64,000 bases of DNA from Pocillopora verrucosa (taxonomy: Eukaryota > Cnidaria > Anthozoa > Scleractinia > Pocilloporidae). A model generated the notes under the pieces. The model had not been told where the DNA came from. It did not search any database and was given only the letters and a program-made list of their open reading frames with translations. Shown here in pieces: positions 36,424-46,957 of this stretch. The stretch lies in NCBI RefSeq assembly GCF_036669915.1, contig NC_089313.1, forward strand, positions 2,347,585 to 2,411,584. The letters are read 5' to 3'. Position 1 is the stretch's first letter; every line of letters begins with the position of its first letter. The translations under genes were made by a program, and so were the position numbers.

Positions 36424-37629
36424 TTAGTTACACAACAAAATATCAACACAACATCGCAATGTCTCCAAACATTCATTACATTCTTCTGGTTTCTCTAAGC
36501 AACAACATAAGCTTTCCCAAAAGCATTTAACACACTCCATACAATTAGTACAGCACATCTCACAGCTGCAGTCACTGGACGGGGAAGCACCTCCAACAGC
36601 AGGGCTGAGGATTGTTGTGCTGAAAATATCAAAAAAATATATGCTGTTGCTGAAGAAAGTGCAGGGTAGCTTGTGTGGAGTGTTTATGAAGATAAAACGA
36701 TAACGCTTTCCCTCCCCTTCTCTTCCCATCATGTGACCATGGGAAACCCTTTCCAATCGAAAAATTGGGACGCACAATTCTCGCCACCTTCTTACGCCCC
36801 ACCCCTCCCTCCTCGACCTGTTTATAAATTATTGCAAACACAATGTACAATTGAAGTTGGTAATATATTCAATCTGCATACCTCACTGGTTCAGCAGTAA
36901 TCACTTGAATATCGTCAACACTAAATGCAGAACAATAACAAGTTCGTTAATGATAATTCATACAACTATACGCAACAACACATCAAAGATCATCAACGCT
37001 TATTCACATAATTACGTTCTAAGGCTTACATAAGTGTCATTAGTGGAGGCAGCAGAAGCACATTAGCAGGCTCAGCAAAGACTTCGAAATTCAATTCAAG
37101 CCAGTCCATGCGTGAATTTGATGTTAAATAGCTAACATTATTTTGGAGGACATGAACGGGAAATCGGTTGGTAATATGCCATTTGGAAGCCAAACACTTT
37201 ATCTGTTCTTTCCAAATTTGCAGGAGCCAAAATTTAGTACTTCATGAAAAACTGGTCTTTGTTTCTGATACGGTCGACTAAGAACTCATTGAGTTGGACT
37301 GACATGCACTTAATTTCCTAGTGCGAACTCGGACAGTAACAGTCGCTGAGTCACACGTCCCGTCAATCATTGGCAGATCTGCTACCATGGTTGCATTTCA
37401 ATTAACTATTGATGATTGTCATGGGAAAGGGCAACATTTATCAACGTTCCAGACACAAGGCAAAGGAGCTCGAAAAACGGATTTAACATCAGTCTAAACA
37501 ACGCCATGATGATGAGTGCACAGACACTAACCTTTCACCTGTTTTCAGTGGCACCGAATTGAAATCCGTTTCCACGCTGTGTTCTACACCAAAAGCCACC
37601 AAACCTGTTGTATCTTTTCCATCGTCCAT
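36424..37629 (-). CDS. Small cysteine-rich protein, 102 aa
   Basis: Exons on the - strand: 37629-37539 (ATG), 36903-36882 (22 nt), 36619-36424 (stop), phases 1 then 2, all GT-AG. The N-terminus is polar (MDDGKDTTGLVAFGVEHSVE). The last exon is very cysteine-rich, with about 15 Cys in 49 residues: 'CSCEMCCTNCMECVKCFW', 'LCCCLEKPEECNECLETLRC'. The spacing resembles the end of I-mfa (MDFI/MDFIC) domains but is shorter, so that link is tentative. There is no signal peptide, so a cytosolic metal-binding or palmitoylated protein is possible (inference). The tiny second exon ('VITAEPV') echoes the second exons of the neighbouring membrane family ('VVTREYV'). Confidence 0.6.
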
Positions 37630-39107
37630 TTTAGGTTTAAAACTTGTTCCTAAATCACCGAAATTCACTGACACTTTTGATTTACACGAAGAATTCCTGC
37701 AACTTTATATCTTTAAAAGTCTCGTGACACGCTTTGAATGCGTGACCTAACATAAAGCGATCGCATAACGGCTTAGTCACGCGAGATGCAAAGATTTAGA
37801 CCGTAGGAGGTACTAATTCAGTTAGTTTTTTCCCAAACTGATGGCTGCATTTGTTGCAGGTTATTCCAGCCAAAATGTGCCAACTCTGGCTACCGAAATC
37901 AATTCATAACTTGTTTAATTCTGTGATAGCATCAAGACATTGTAATAGTGTCACAGTGCTTATCAAGTAAATTTACAGATAACTTGTTAAGAAGTAAATT
38001 ATTATTTTTGTAAAATAAATATTATTATAATGGATGAAAATGATCAGAAAAGAGTTCGATAATCTCTCTTAGTTTGAATTAGCCGGTGATATTTGGTCTT
38101 TGACGGCAAAGTTTACACTCCCAGGAGCTCATTAAGTGATGGGCTTCTGACACTCCTTAACATCTCTACGAAGCATAGCTTCTTCAACCGTTTTTCAAAC
38201 CCTTAAATCCTTAAGAGCGATCATGTTCTAACTGCTCTTTAGGATATCACCGCTGAATGCATTCATTATTTATCACCTTGGGTGGGGGGGGGGGGGGGGA
38301 GGAAGGTGAAGGATTTTTAGCCGATCACACGGTTTCCAGGGGAGGAGCAGAGGGGTATCAGGCATCACCAACAGAGTGTAAAGGGTGGACTGTGGAGAAT
38401 TGACTACCAATTAACTGCCAATGAGGGGGGTCATAAGAATACCATGGAGCCTTTGCGGAGGGGGGGGGGGAAGGGAATCAGGTTAATTTCATCGTGACAT
38501 AATCAAAATCCTCGGACCCTCCTCAAGGTCTCCAAACCCCCCTTCCTGAGGCTATAAAAAATAACTGGTCCTTCAGTCAAAATCATAAGAATGGAGATGA
38601 TGACCAACTGAAGAAGCTCCTGATAGAAAAGCAAATTCTTCTTGTCATTACCATGGGAAGTGTACAGAGAACAGTATGGAGAATATGTATCCTGATATTA
38701 GAGAGTAAAAGGTTAAAAGTCGAAATTCTAGAAGTCTTCTCCCCTCACCATCTCCCTATCCAACTACCCCTCCCCCCCCTCCCTGTGTTGATTAGTACTG
38801 CAGGTTTACATCTCAAACTCAAATCTTATAGACTCAGTGTTGGCGGATTACGTCTTTCGACTTTTTTACTATTTCCTTTATTAAATCATCTGATAGTGTA
38901 AGACTTGAAAGCCACCAGTTTAACTACAGCTTGAGTAAACGCTCAGATAAAAAGCTACTATTAAGTAAAAATTTACCACCGACACAACGATTTCTACAAC
39001 ACAATTTTACAAAATAGTATTACTAATAGTATTTTACTTGTTAAATATAAAGTGCTACGTAAAATAGAGTAAAAGCAAGTATTTCACCACTACATCTAAT
39101 GTCGTCA
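37630..39107. other. Intergenic region with MITE-like copies
   Basis: A G-rich MITE-like element at about 38275-38575 ('ggtgggggggggggggggga', later 'aactggtccttc') is nested in a copy of the 28115 family: 38200-38270 and 38580-38715 look like its two halves. No gene. Confidence 0.45.
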
Positions 39108-42100
39108 CTAATCCTCGCCGCAGAAGGCAAAAAGACAAAGTAACATGAGGTAGGCTAGTAGGATAGCTCCACCGATCAAATAAGCCACGAGAAGTAACAA
39201 CACAATGCAGAAGCCTGCCAAATAACAGAAAAGCACATTTTCAACCAGATTTTACGAGAGAGGAAATGGAAGAACATAACATTGCAATTAAGCTGAGGTT
39301 TTTTATTTTATCACCAAACCTTGTGCGAGCTGGTGTCAAATAGCCCTTCGTGGACGCTGTTACAAAAACTAGAATAATTCATCCAAAACTGACAAACGTA
39401 GACTCGTAGTTTCTCGTGGGGGGGAAGGGGGGGGGAGTGGTTCAGGAGTTAATGAGAGCGAATGCCTTGATAGTATTGTAATTGACAAACTTATACGTGT
39501 GGTTTTTCTGGAGAAGGAGTCAGTTGTTAGGCCTGCTTCTGTTACAATAACCACGTACTTACCCTTTCCACCTGGTTCGTACCACTCATATCCACTATCA
39601 CACTTGAAGCAACAATCCACCCAACTGAACTCTTTTGGTGGTGGGGGAGGGGGTGGTGGGGGCGGAGGTAAGGCGGGGTACGCACTGAAGAGAGAGAGGA
39701 ACAAAAAAAAACAAGTATTACTGTTTAGGAAAAAGAGGATGTTCAATACTGGGATATGATTAGGCTAAGAGAACGAATTTCCTATACAGGGCTTGAAATT
39801 CAACGTTTATCTCCATAAGTTAATTTAGACTCAAAGTATAGCGTCCTCAAGGAATAATGTGGTAGAAATATATCGTTGACCCTAAATGTTCAGATGGAGA
39901 ACAACTATACCCCGCACTCGTCTGTTATTTTCAGATCTTCCTGGGATCTCAGAAAACGGCAGAGATCTTCAAAAATCTTAGACGATCTCCTAATTTGATC
40001 TTGCCCATGTTCCGGTGTATATTGTGATCTTGACCTACATCTTCAGTGGTGGTGACGTAAAAATGAGTTCACTTCAAATATGAACTCTGGTTCGCCCTAA
40101 TGAAAATCATCTTTATTATGTTTCCAATCTACATTCGATATAGTTTTCTGTTGCATTGTAATTTGTCAAACGTAGACCGCATCAACAAATCTACAACTTA
40201 TAGTATAACGAAAATACAATTTGTGATCGAGTCAAACAAAATATCTGCGAAATAAAATGGAAATAAAAAAAAATTACATTCTGATCTCACCTCGGCTGCA
40301 CAATGGCAGGTACACTAAAGGGGAGATGAAAAAATATCCATGCGTTAGTTCTTTAGTAGAAAGGGAAAAAAAAAAGCACAAATGTTTTGGCTTCTGTTCA
40401 TGACAATAATTACCCCAATTTCTTGACCAACCCCTTTGTTTGCCCTTATCGTACCAATTATAAATCATAACCCCCCTCCCCCACCCAAATCACAACCGTC
40501 ACTTGCAAAAAAGAGGTTGAAAATAGATGCGAAAAGTTAGTGAACTTCACAGTTCCTAACTTCATGATACTTGCTCATCAATGATATTTTCAATTCTTTT
40601 CTTACCTTCCAGGCAAACTGATGTTTCTAGCTTCTACGTATTCCCTGGTTACAACGCTGGAAAAAAAGAAACTATAATTTAATAAAATCAAACACAAACG
40701 TCCAGTATTTTAAAAGTTTTCAAAGTAAATAGCTTAAATCTAATGGATTATGCAAATAATCTCAACATTGTTAGGAAATCATTGATGGCTTTTTAACCCC
40801 CCTGTCATATGCAAGTACTTAAAAATTGTTGCTAGTTATTTATTTGATTTGAATCCTCCAGATCTTTATTCTATCAATTCAATTGATAAATTGAGTAAAA
40901 AAAAAACAAATAAAATGAAGTGGTCAACCGAAAAGAAAACATCGTGGGATGGATTGTTAAAAGGCGACAGATTCGAAAGTTTACGCATGCTCTTGGCGAA
41001 GTTCTATTCCATTACGTAATATTTTGCAACAAAGAAAATAGACATTTTTCGAGTAAGATTTATCGCGTTTCCTTCGGCGGAATTTCCTTAGGTTTGCTGG
41101 ACCGTGCCTGTTGATTAAAAAATTCTTAAGACCAAATTTGAGACAGAGGAAGAAAACACAAAATCAGGTAAATGGTGAGGAAACCACTAGTTTTTTTGGA
41201 TTTTAAATAGTCGGCAGGACAATTTTCACACATTGTGAGAATTTTGAGAGATTTTACCGGAGCAAATTGAAGAAAATCAAAGGCAAAGCCAAATCAACAC
41301 GGGCGAGCGCCTCCTATCGTGGAATCTTAGCTTAATTACGAAAATCATATTGATAATATTTTCTACAGTGAACGATAGTCTGAACCTTGCTCATTGCCTT
41401 TTGATGGCTTTTAGTGACCTTGAAGAACGAAAACATAAAAATTGCTAAAAAAACATTACGCTGGCGCGCGCGCCAACATTGAGCAAAAACCCCATGGAGC
41501 CTCCTTAAGCCTACAACTGCGATGGTCCTCAGTATCGCCGTTTAAAGAAGGTCATCGGGAGGAATCGGGAAGGAATCGGGATTTAAACTGAATGGCTTGA
41601 CCGGTGTTGACAGACGGAACAAGGGAATAACTTCTAGAATTCAGTATTGGGGACGCCTTGGTCACACAAATTTCTGATAATGACTATTGTTAAGAAAGGC
41701 ATTAACGCAATTTTGCTCTGCGTTAGTTATCATTAGTCATAACTCTCGCTGGCTGCGAGTACAAGTTACGCAAACAGTCGCACATTTAATTTCATGAATG
41801 AGTTTACTCTTCTAGTGGCATTTACTTCCGTGTTCCTCAATGGCGGTTACTATCTACAAAATACCAATAGTCATCGAATGAAATATGTGTGAAGCAAGAA
41901 AAGATATTCACGGGCTTGCCATTGTGAAGTTTTCGTTTGAAGATCTAACGAGTTCCACCAGAACAGTCAATCGACAGGAACAGTTCTACTCTTACCAAAC
42001 GTACGGATTATGCCAAGTTTGAAATCGTTTGCAATTTTCTAAATAGTGAAGTATTGTTGAAATTAGAGACTCACCCTTCCTCTGTAGCAGCTACTACTGT

Positions 42101-42157
42101 TTTCCTCGCCAATTCAACGCCTCCTATGACTGTCCGCTCCTCTTTGACAGCTAACAT
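39108..42157 (-). CDS. Short membrane protein of the 'WY-GK' family, member B, 128 aa
   Basis: Exons on the - strand: 42157-42075 (ATG), 40656-40606, 40314-40291 (24 nt), 39684-39563, 39214-39108 (stop), phases 2, 2, 2, 1, all with GT-AG borders. Exon 1 is 'MLAVKEERTVIGGVELARKT'. Exon 4 has an 11-proline run, then 'KEFSWVDCCFKCDSGYEWYE' and 'PGGK'. The last exon is a single hydrophobic span ('FCIVLLLLVAYLIGGAILLA' onward) ending in the acidic 'CGED'. The proline run and paired cysteines before the span suggest a cytosolic adaptor-like head, with the Cys possibly palmitoylated (inference). No known family recognised. This is the best-supported member and the reference for reading members A and C. 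Confidence 0.72.
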
Positions 42158-42514
42158 GGCTCCGTTGGAACTGTGACCTCTTTGTTTCCAAGCTTAATAA
42201 CTCCTTCACGGTGTAAGTTTTCAATTGATGTTCAAGAGTCTTCCCTGCGTGGGTGTGTATGTCTCTCTCGCCTCGCTGTTTCGTTTGCTTACTCAGGGCC
42301 AAAAAAACCGTTCTCCTTAGGTCTAGTTAAACAATTAACGAACACTACTAGCATTGCGTGCGATATCGCTAGACAAAAAAAACTTTACCTTGAACTCTCT
42401 GATTACTATTGACAAATCAACTGCGTATTTACCAATCACATTCCGTCAGTTGACAGTCACAAGTTAGGCAGTTACTCCAGCATAGATTAAGTTTCAAATT
42501 CTTCAAAAGTTTAG

Positions 42515-43293
42515 TACCGTAATATTTCAATTTAGCGCCCAGAGCGCTTATTTAATTTTGGCACCACGAGGGAAAGTGCTTATTCCGAAAAAAGAGCGCT
42601 TATTTCTTTTTCTAGAAACGGCAGAAAGTGAAACGAAGCTTTGATGTTCATGTGACTGAGGATCAAAAAGACTGGAAAATGGATTTGTTGTCCCTGGATG
42701 CTTCCTTGCTTGAATGATCTGCCAAGCAATCGACGGAAAATTTTAGAAGGAATCCATCGTGGAAGGATCTGTGCCCTCACACCGATATAATGGTTCAGAG
42801 ATCAAGACTAAGACCAATGTTTCTGTCGTGAGGCTTTAAGAATGCAATTAACCCTTTAACTCCCAAGAGTGACCAAGACAGATTTTCTCCTTACAATATC
42901 ATTACAATATCAAGCAGACAAGTGATGAGAATAAATAAAAATATCAGTTAAGGGATTATAAGTTGATCCAATGCCATATTCTCCAAACTAACATCACAAG
43001 AACTGTATGACAAACAGTAAGGAGAATTACTAATGAGATCTTGGGAGTTAAAGGGTTAAAGGAAAATGGACCACAGTCGATCTCAATGAACACGTACTCC
43101 AATAGTGTTATTATTGAAACAGAATAGGTGCGTTTATTGGAAAAAGGGGCGCTAGTTGTAATGACGGTGCTTAATCAATAGAGACGCTTACTAGAATAGA
43201 GGCGCTTAGCAACAAAAACAAATTTGAGGGGGGTCGCTTGTCACAGAGGGAACGTTTATTATAAGGAGGGCGCTAAATCTAATTGCTACGGCA
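42515..43293. mobile_element. Inverted-repeat element rich in 'gcgctta' motifs
   Basis: The left end 'taccgtaatatttcaattta' + 'gcgccc' is mirrored by 'gggcgctaaatctaattgct' + 'acggca' at the right. The interior repeats 'gcgcttatt', 'gaggcgctta' and similar motifs. Right-hand halves of the same element recur before each downstream BTB-PHR copy (about 46480, 49280, 52430, 55900), so it was carried along when the unit duplicated. Confidence 0.65.
42848..43059. mobile_element. 212-bp MITE with perfect 20-bp terminal inverted repeats
   Basis: Begins 'ttaaccctttaactcccaag' and ends with its exact reverse complement. It is nested in the 42515-43293 element. Diverged copies are at 46198-46410 and 48999-49210. 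Confidence 0.85.
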
Positions 43294-43581
43294 AACAATT
43301 TCCAATAGATCTCTTGTTTCATGTCAACAACTGAGGTGTTGCTCGGCAATTTGACAGAAATGCCCGTCATAAATGCATGTTACTCTTTTCAAATACTAAC
43401 TTATTTCATAGTTTTGGCAAAAAAAGCATCTCAGCCTGCAGTAGATTACGTAGCCGCCAATTTCGTGACGGGAGGAGCCTGCAATGAGTTCAGCGTTGCT
43501 ATCCTAGAGAAGAAGAGTGTTAAGTCGTTTCTCACTATATGAGGAAAAAATCTGCGGCGGATACGAAGCTGGAGCATAGCA

Positions 43582-44767
43582 ATGGCCGCTGAAGACAACT
43601 GTGAGACAAAACACCAAACTATCTTCGAGAGATCCGCGTTTATTTTCAACAACGAGATGCTAAGCGACGTGAAATTTGTGGTTCCTGTGTCGAGTGGAGA
43701 AAGCAAAAGTACGAAAGCGATGCCAGCTCATAAGTTTGTGCTAGCAATCAGTAGTCCTGTGTTCTTTGCCATGTTCTATGGTCAAATGGCCGAGACCAAA
43801 GACTGTATTGAACTACCTGACTGTGATTACGACAGTCTGTTGGAGTTGTTTCGCTTCCTCTACAACGACGAAGTGACTTTAAGCGGAAGTAATGTGATGC
43901 AAGTGATGTACTATACTTGAAAAAGTACATGGTGCCTTCACTCGTTGAGAAATGTACGAAATATCTTTGTGATAAAGTGACGGGGTCAGACGTGTTTAGT
44001 AATCTGCTGCAAGCTCAGAAGTTTGAAAATAGAGATTTGGAAGATCGATGCTGGGAAGTGATTGAGAGGCAGACAGAGGAAGCTGTGACGTCAGACGACT
44101 TTGTGACAGCTGAGAGATCTGTTATTGAATCTCTTGTGAAGAGAGAAGTGTTGTGCGTGACGGAAGTGGAACTGTTCAAGGCTGTTGATCGCTGGGCCAC
44201 AGAAGAAGGAGAACGGCAGGGAATTATACCTATTGGAAAGACGAAGAGACGACTTCTTGGAGAGGAAATCGTGAAAGGAATTCGCTTTCCGTTAATGTCA
44301 TTAGCGGAGTTTGCTACGGTAGTCGACGACACTGCTATTTTATCTCGGAAGGAGACTGGTGACATGATGAAATGCTACAGCAATGTACCCCTTTACCATT
44401 TTTGCAGGAAGCAAGGAAAGAGCTTCCTGTATTTCGAGTCAACAGATTTGACGATTATTATGAGCCAACTATGGCTGGATGGCTGACAGTGTTCACTTCT
44501 CCGTAAACAAGCCTATTAAGTTGCTTAGAATTCAGCATTTTGGTTCTGATGGTGGTGAGCACACAGTCTCCACTGAGGTCAAAGATACAGCCACAAACTT
44601 AACTGTTGTCAAACGATCAGGAACATTTAAATCAGAAAAGGACGCGAACAATATTTATTATGGCTTTTTTTGTTTTATATAATAATCCTCTCTGCTTGGA
44701 GGCAAATAAGCAGTATAAGTTAGAGTCACTTATCAACCCAGTTGTTAACACTAAATTACCTGCTATA

Positions 44768-44812
<45 letters not shown>

Positions 44813-44887
44813 TTTATTCATTTGTCATTTATTTGCTGCGACCACTAACTCTCCAACCCAGTTGTTAACACTAAATTACCTGCTATA

Positions 44888-44919
<32 letters not shown>

Positions 44920-45090
44920 GGAAACTTACCCCTTTATTCACTTATCAACGGTCCGGTGTCATGGAGCTGAACAGATGGACGAACGTCTGTTGAAGCAGAA
45001 GGAGTGCAATTTACTTTCAGTGATCCAACAGATACTGGCAACGGTACCAACGTAGCAGGAGACCAGTTTCCAGCTTTTATTTTCATCTGA
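43582..45090 (+). pseudogene. BTB-BACK-PHR copy 1, broken
   Basis: Aligns throughout with the intact copies (for example 46958-48274) but cannot make the full protein. A small replacement near 43909-43920 shifts the frame and brings a stop directly after the BTB domain. A deletion of about 7 nt near 44385 shifts it again, and the segment before the PHR core (about 44440-44490) is shortened. A 200-bp mobile-element insertion at 44738-44937 splits the PHR end. The N-terminal 112 residues could still give a BTB-only fragment. Several residues differ from the other copies (for example NCETKHQTIF at the start), consistent with relaxed constraint. Confidence 0.85.
44738..44937. mobile_element. Mobile-element insertion with 12-bp target-site duplication
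   Basis: Flanked by 'tcacttatcaac' at 44726-44737 and 44938-44949, where intact paralogs have it once. The insert is two tandem copies of the tail seen at 62030-62108 ('tgctatactctcccaccgac', 'gcagcaccacagtttcttt'), separated by a short spacer. Confidence 0.9.
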
Positions 45091-45300
45091 ACTGTATCTG
45101 TATCTACGTACAGTTGATATCAATATCCTGACTCAGTTAGTTTTTAATAATTTTATAATAATTTATAGACTTATATTGCACAGTTATCAAGATAAGAATT
45201 TTCAATTGCGCATTACAATTAAATGTTAAAATTTCAACCCCTACATAGAAGCTAAAAACTAAAAATTAAAAAATAAAAATTAAAAAAATTTTAAAAAGAT

Positions 45301-45333
<33 letters not shown>

Positions 45334-45639
45334 TGATCACTAAGAAAATGTAAAAATATGAAATTAGATACAAAGAATTAAAAAGCTTTGGCAAATAAAA
45401 AAGTCTTAATAGCCTTCTTAAACTTGTTTAAAGATTGAGTGTTTCTGATAGAGCCCGGAAGATCGTTGCGAAATTTAGGGGCGGCGGCATGGAAAGATCG
45501 ATCGCTGAGCGTGGTGAATGTTTTTATATTGCGAAATTGGTCACAGTATTTCTTACTGGTTATTACAGCAACAATGTGCGAAGCCTTGCTAACAAAATGA
45601 ATTGACTCAAATTAATCATTTTGTGATAGCTGAAACCCT

Positions 45640-45842
45640 TTTTACTCTAAGAGTGACCAGCATCTAATTTTCCTTACAGTAATCACGCTGCTAGATCGTT
45701 TGTTAAGATCGCGAGAAAGTAGGAAATGAACGCCAACCTAAGAAATTATGATTGTTAAACAAATTCTCCTTATCAGTACTAAAGGAAATGTATAGAAAAG
45801 AGTATGGAGAACATGGATTTTGATGTTAAGGTGTAACGGGTT
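45640..45842 (+). mobile_element. MITE-like repeat, part of the duplicated unit
   Basis: Carries 'gagtgaccagcatctaattt' and ends 'ttaaggtgtaacgggttaa'. Near-identical copies sit at the same place after BTB-PHR copies 2 (48440-48642) and 3 (51170-51366), showing it duplicated with the genes. Confidence 0.65.
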
Positions 45843-46197
45843 AAGTCATTGAAATAGTGTCATGGAGACTCAGTTATTGTAGCTCAGAGCTTATCAAGTC
45901 AATTTACAGATAAACTTTTCATTATAATAAATAAAAATGATCACAAAAGAGTTTGACAATCTTTCTTAGTTTTGAAATTAGCCAGTGATATCTGGTCTTT
46001 TGGTGCAAGGTTTATCCCCAGTAGTTTCTCTATGAAACAAGCTCTATCAACCCTTCCTCTCAAATCCTTTAATCTTTAATAACGATCATCTTCTATTTTC
46101 AAAAAGAATGGAAAAAGGACTTGTACCTCACGGCGATATAATAGTTGAGAGACCGAGACTAAGACCAATCTTTCTGTCGTGAGGCTTTAAGTGAGAA

Positions 46198-46410
46198 ATT
46201 TACCCTTTCACTCCCATAAGTGACCAAAACAGAATTTCTCCTTACGATATCAATACAATATCAAGCAGACAAGTGATGAGAATAAAGAAAAATTTCAGTA
46301 AGGGGATTATAAGTTGATCCAATACCAAAATTCTCCAAACTAACATCACAGGAACTGTATGACAAACTGTAAGGAGAATTTCTAATGAGATCTTGGGAGT
46401 TAAAGAGTTA
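46198..46410. mobile_element. MITE-like repeat, relative of 42848 element
   Basis: Begins 'taccctttcactcccataag' and ends 'cttgggagttaaagagttaa', a slightly decayed inverted pair. Confidence 0.7.
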
Positions 46411-46957
46411 AAGGAAGATGGATCACGGTCGATCTCAATGTCTATGTACTCCAACAGTGCTATTACTGAAACAGAATAGGTGCGTTTATTGGAAAGGGGG
46501 CGCTAGTTGTAATGGCGGTGCTTAATCGATAGAGACGCTTATTAGAATAGAGGCGCTAACCAACAAAAACAAATTTGAGGGGGGTGTCGCTTATTGGAGA
46601 GGGGGCGCCTATCATATGGAGAGAGCTAAATCTAATTATTACGGTAAACAATTCCAGTAGATCTCTTGTTTCATGTCAACAACTAAGGCGTTGCTCGGAA
46701 ATTTGACAGAAATTCCCGTTAGAAATACATGTTACTGTTTCCAAATACTAACTAATTTCATAGTTTTGGCAAAAAAAAATAACATCTCAGCCTGGAATAG
46801 ATTGCATATCACGCCATATAGTGACGGAAGGAGCCTGCAATGAGTTCAGCGGTGCTATGCTAAAGAGGAAGAGGCAAACTGCCGCTATCGCTGAGTGTTA
46901 AGTTGTCTCTCACTTTATATATAAAACTGCCGAGATTACCGAAGCAGGAACATAGCA

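Larger units (their letters stand above)
42158..43581. other. Intergenic region and upstream flank of the BTB-PHR array
   Basis: Contains a terminal-inverted-repeat element (42515-43293) with a second element nested inside it (42848-43059). The conserved leader frame of the BTB-PHR unit starts at 43321. Confidence 0.5.
45091..46957. other. Spacer between BTB-PHR copies 1 and 2
   Basis: Contains an A-rich stretch with (AAAT)n at 45303-45333, MITE-like copies at 45640-45842 and 46198-46410, a fragment of the 'gcgctta' element, and the conserved leader beginning at 46674. A TATA-like 'tatatataaaa' at 46916-46926 lies about 32-42 bp before the copy-2 ATG. No separate gene. Confidence 0.5.

Noticed and set aside
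36424-36619. Firm assignment of the Cys-rich exon to the I-mfa (MDFI) family
   Set aside because: Spacing is only partly similar and the segment is shorter than a full domain; left as a tentative resemblance.
39499-39759. Glycine-run frame opposite member B
   Set aside because: Antisense of the proline run in exon 4 of member B.
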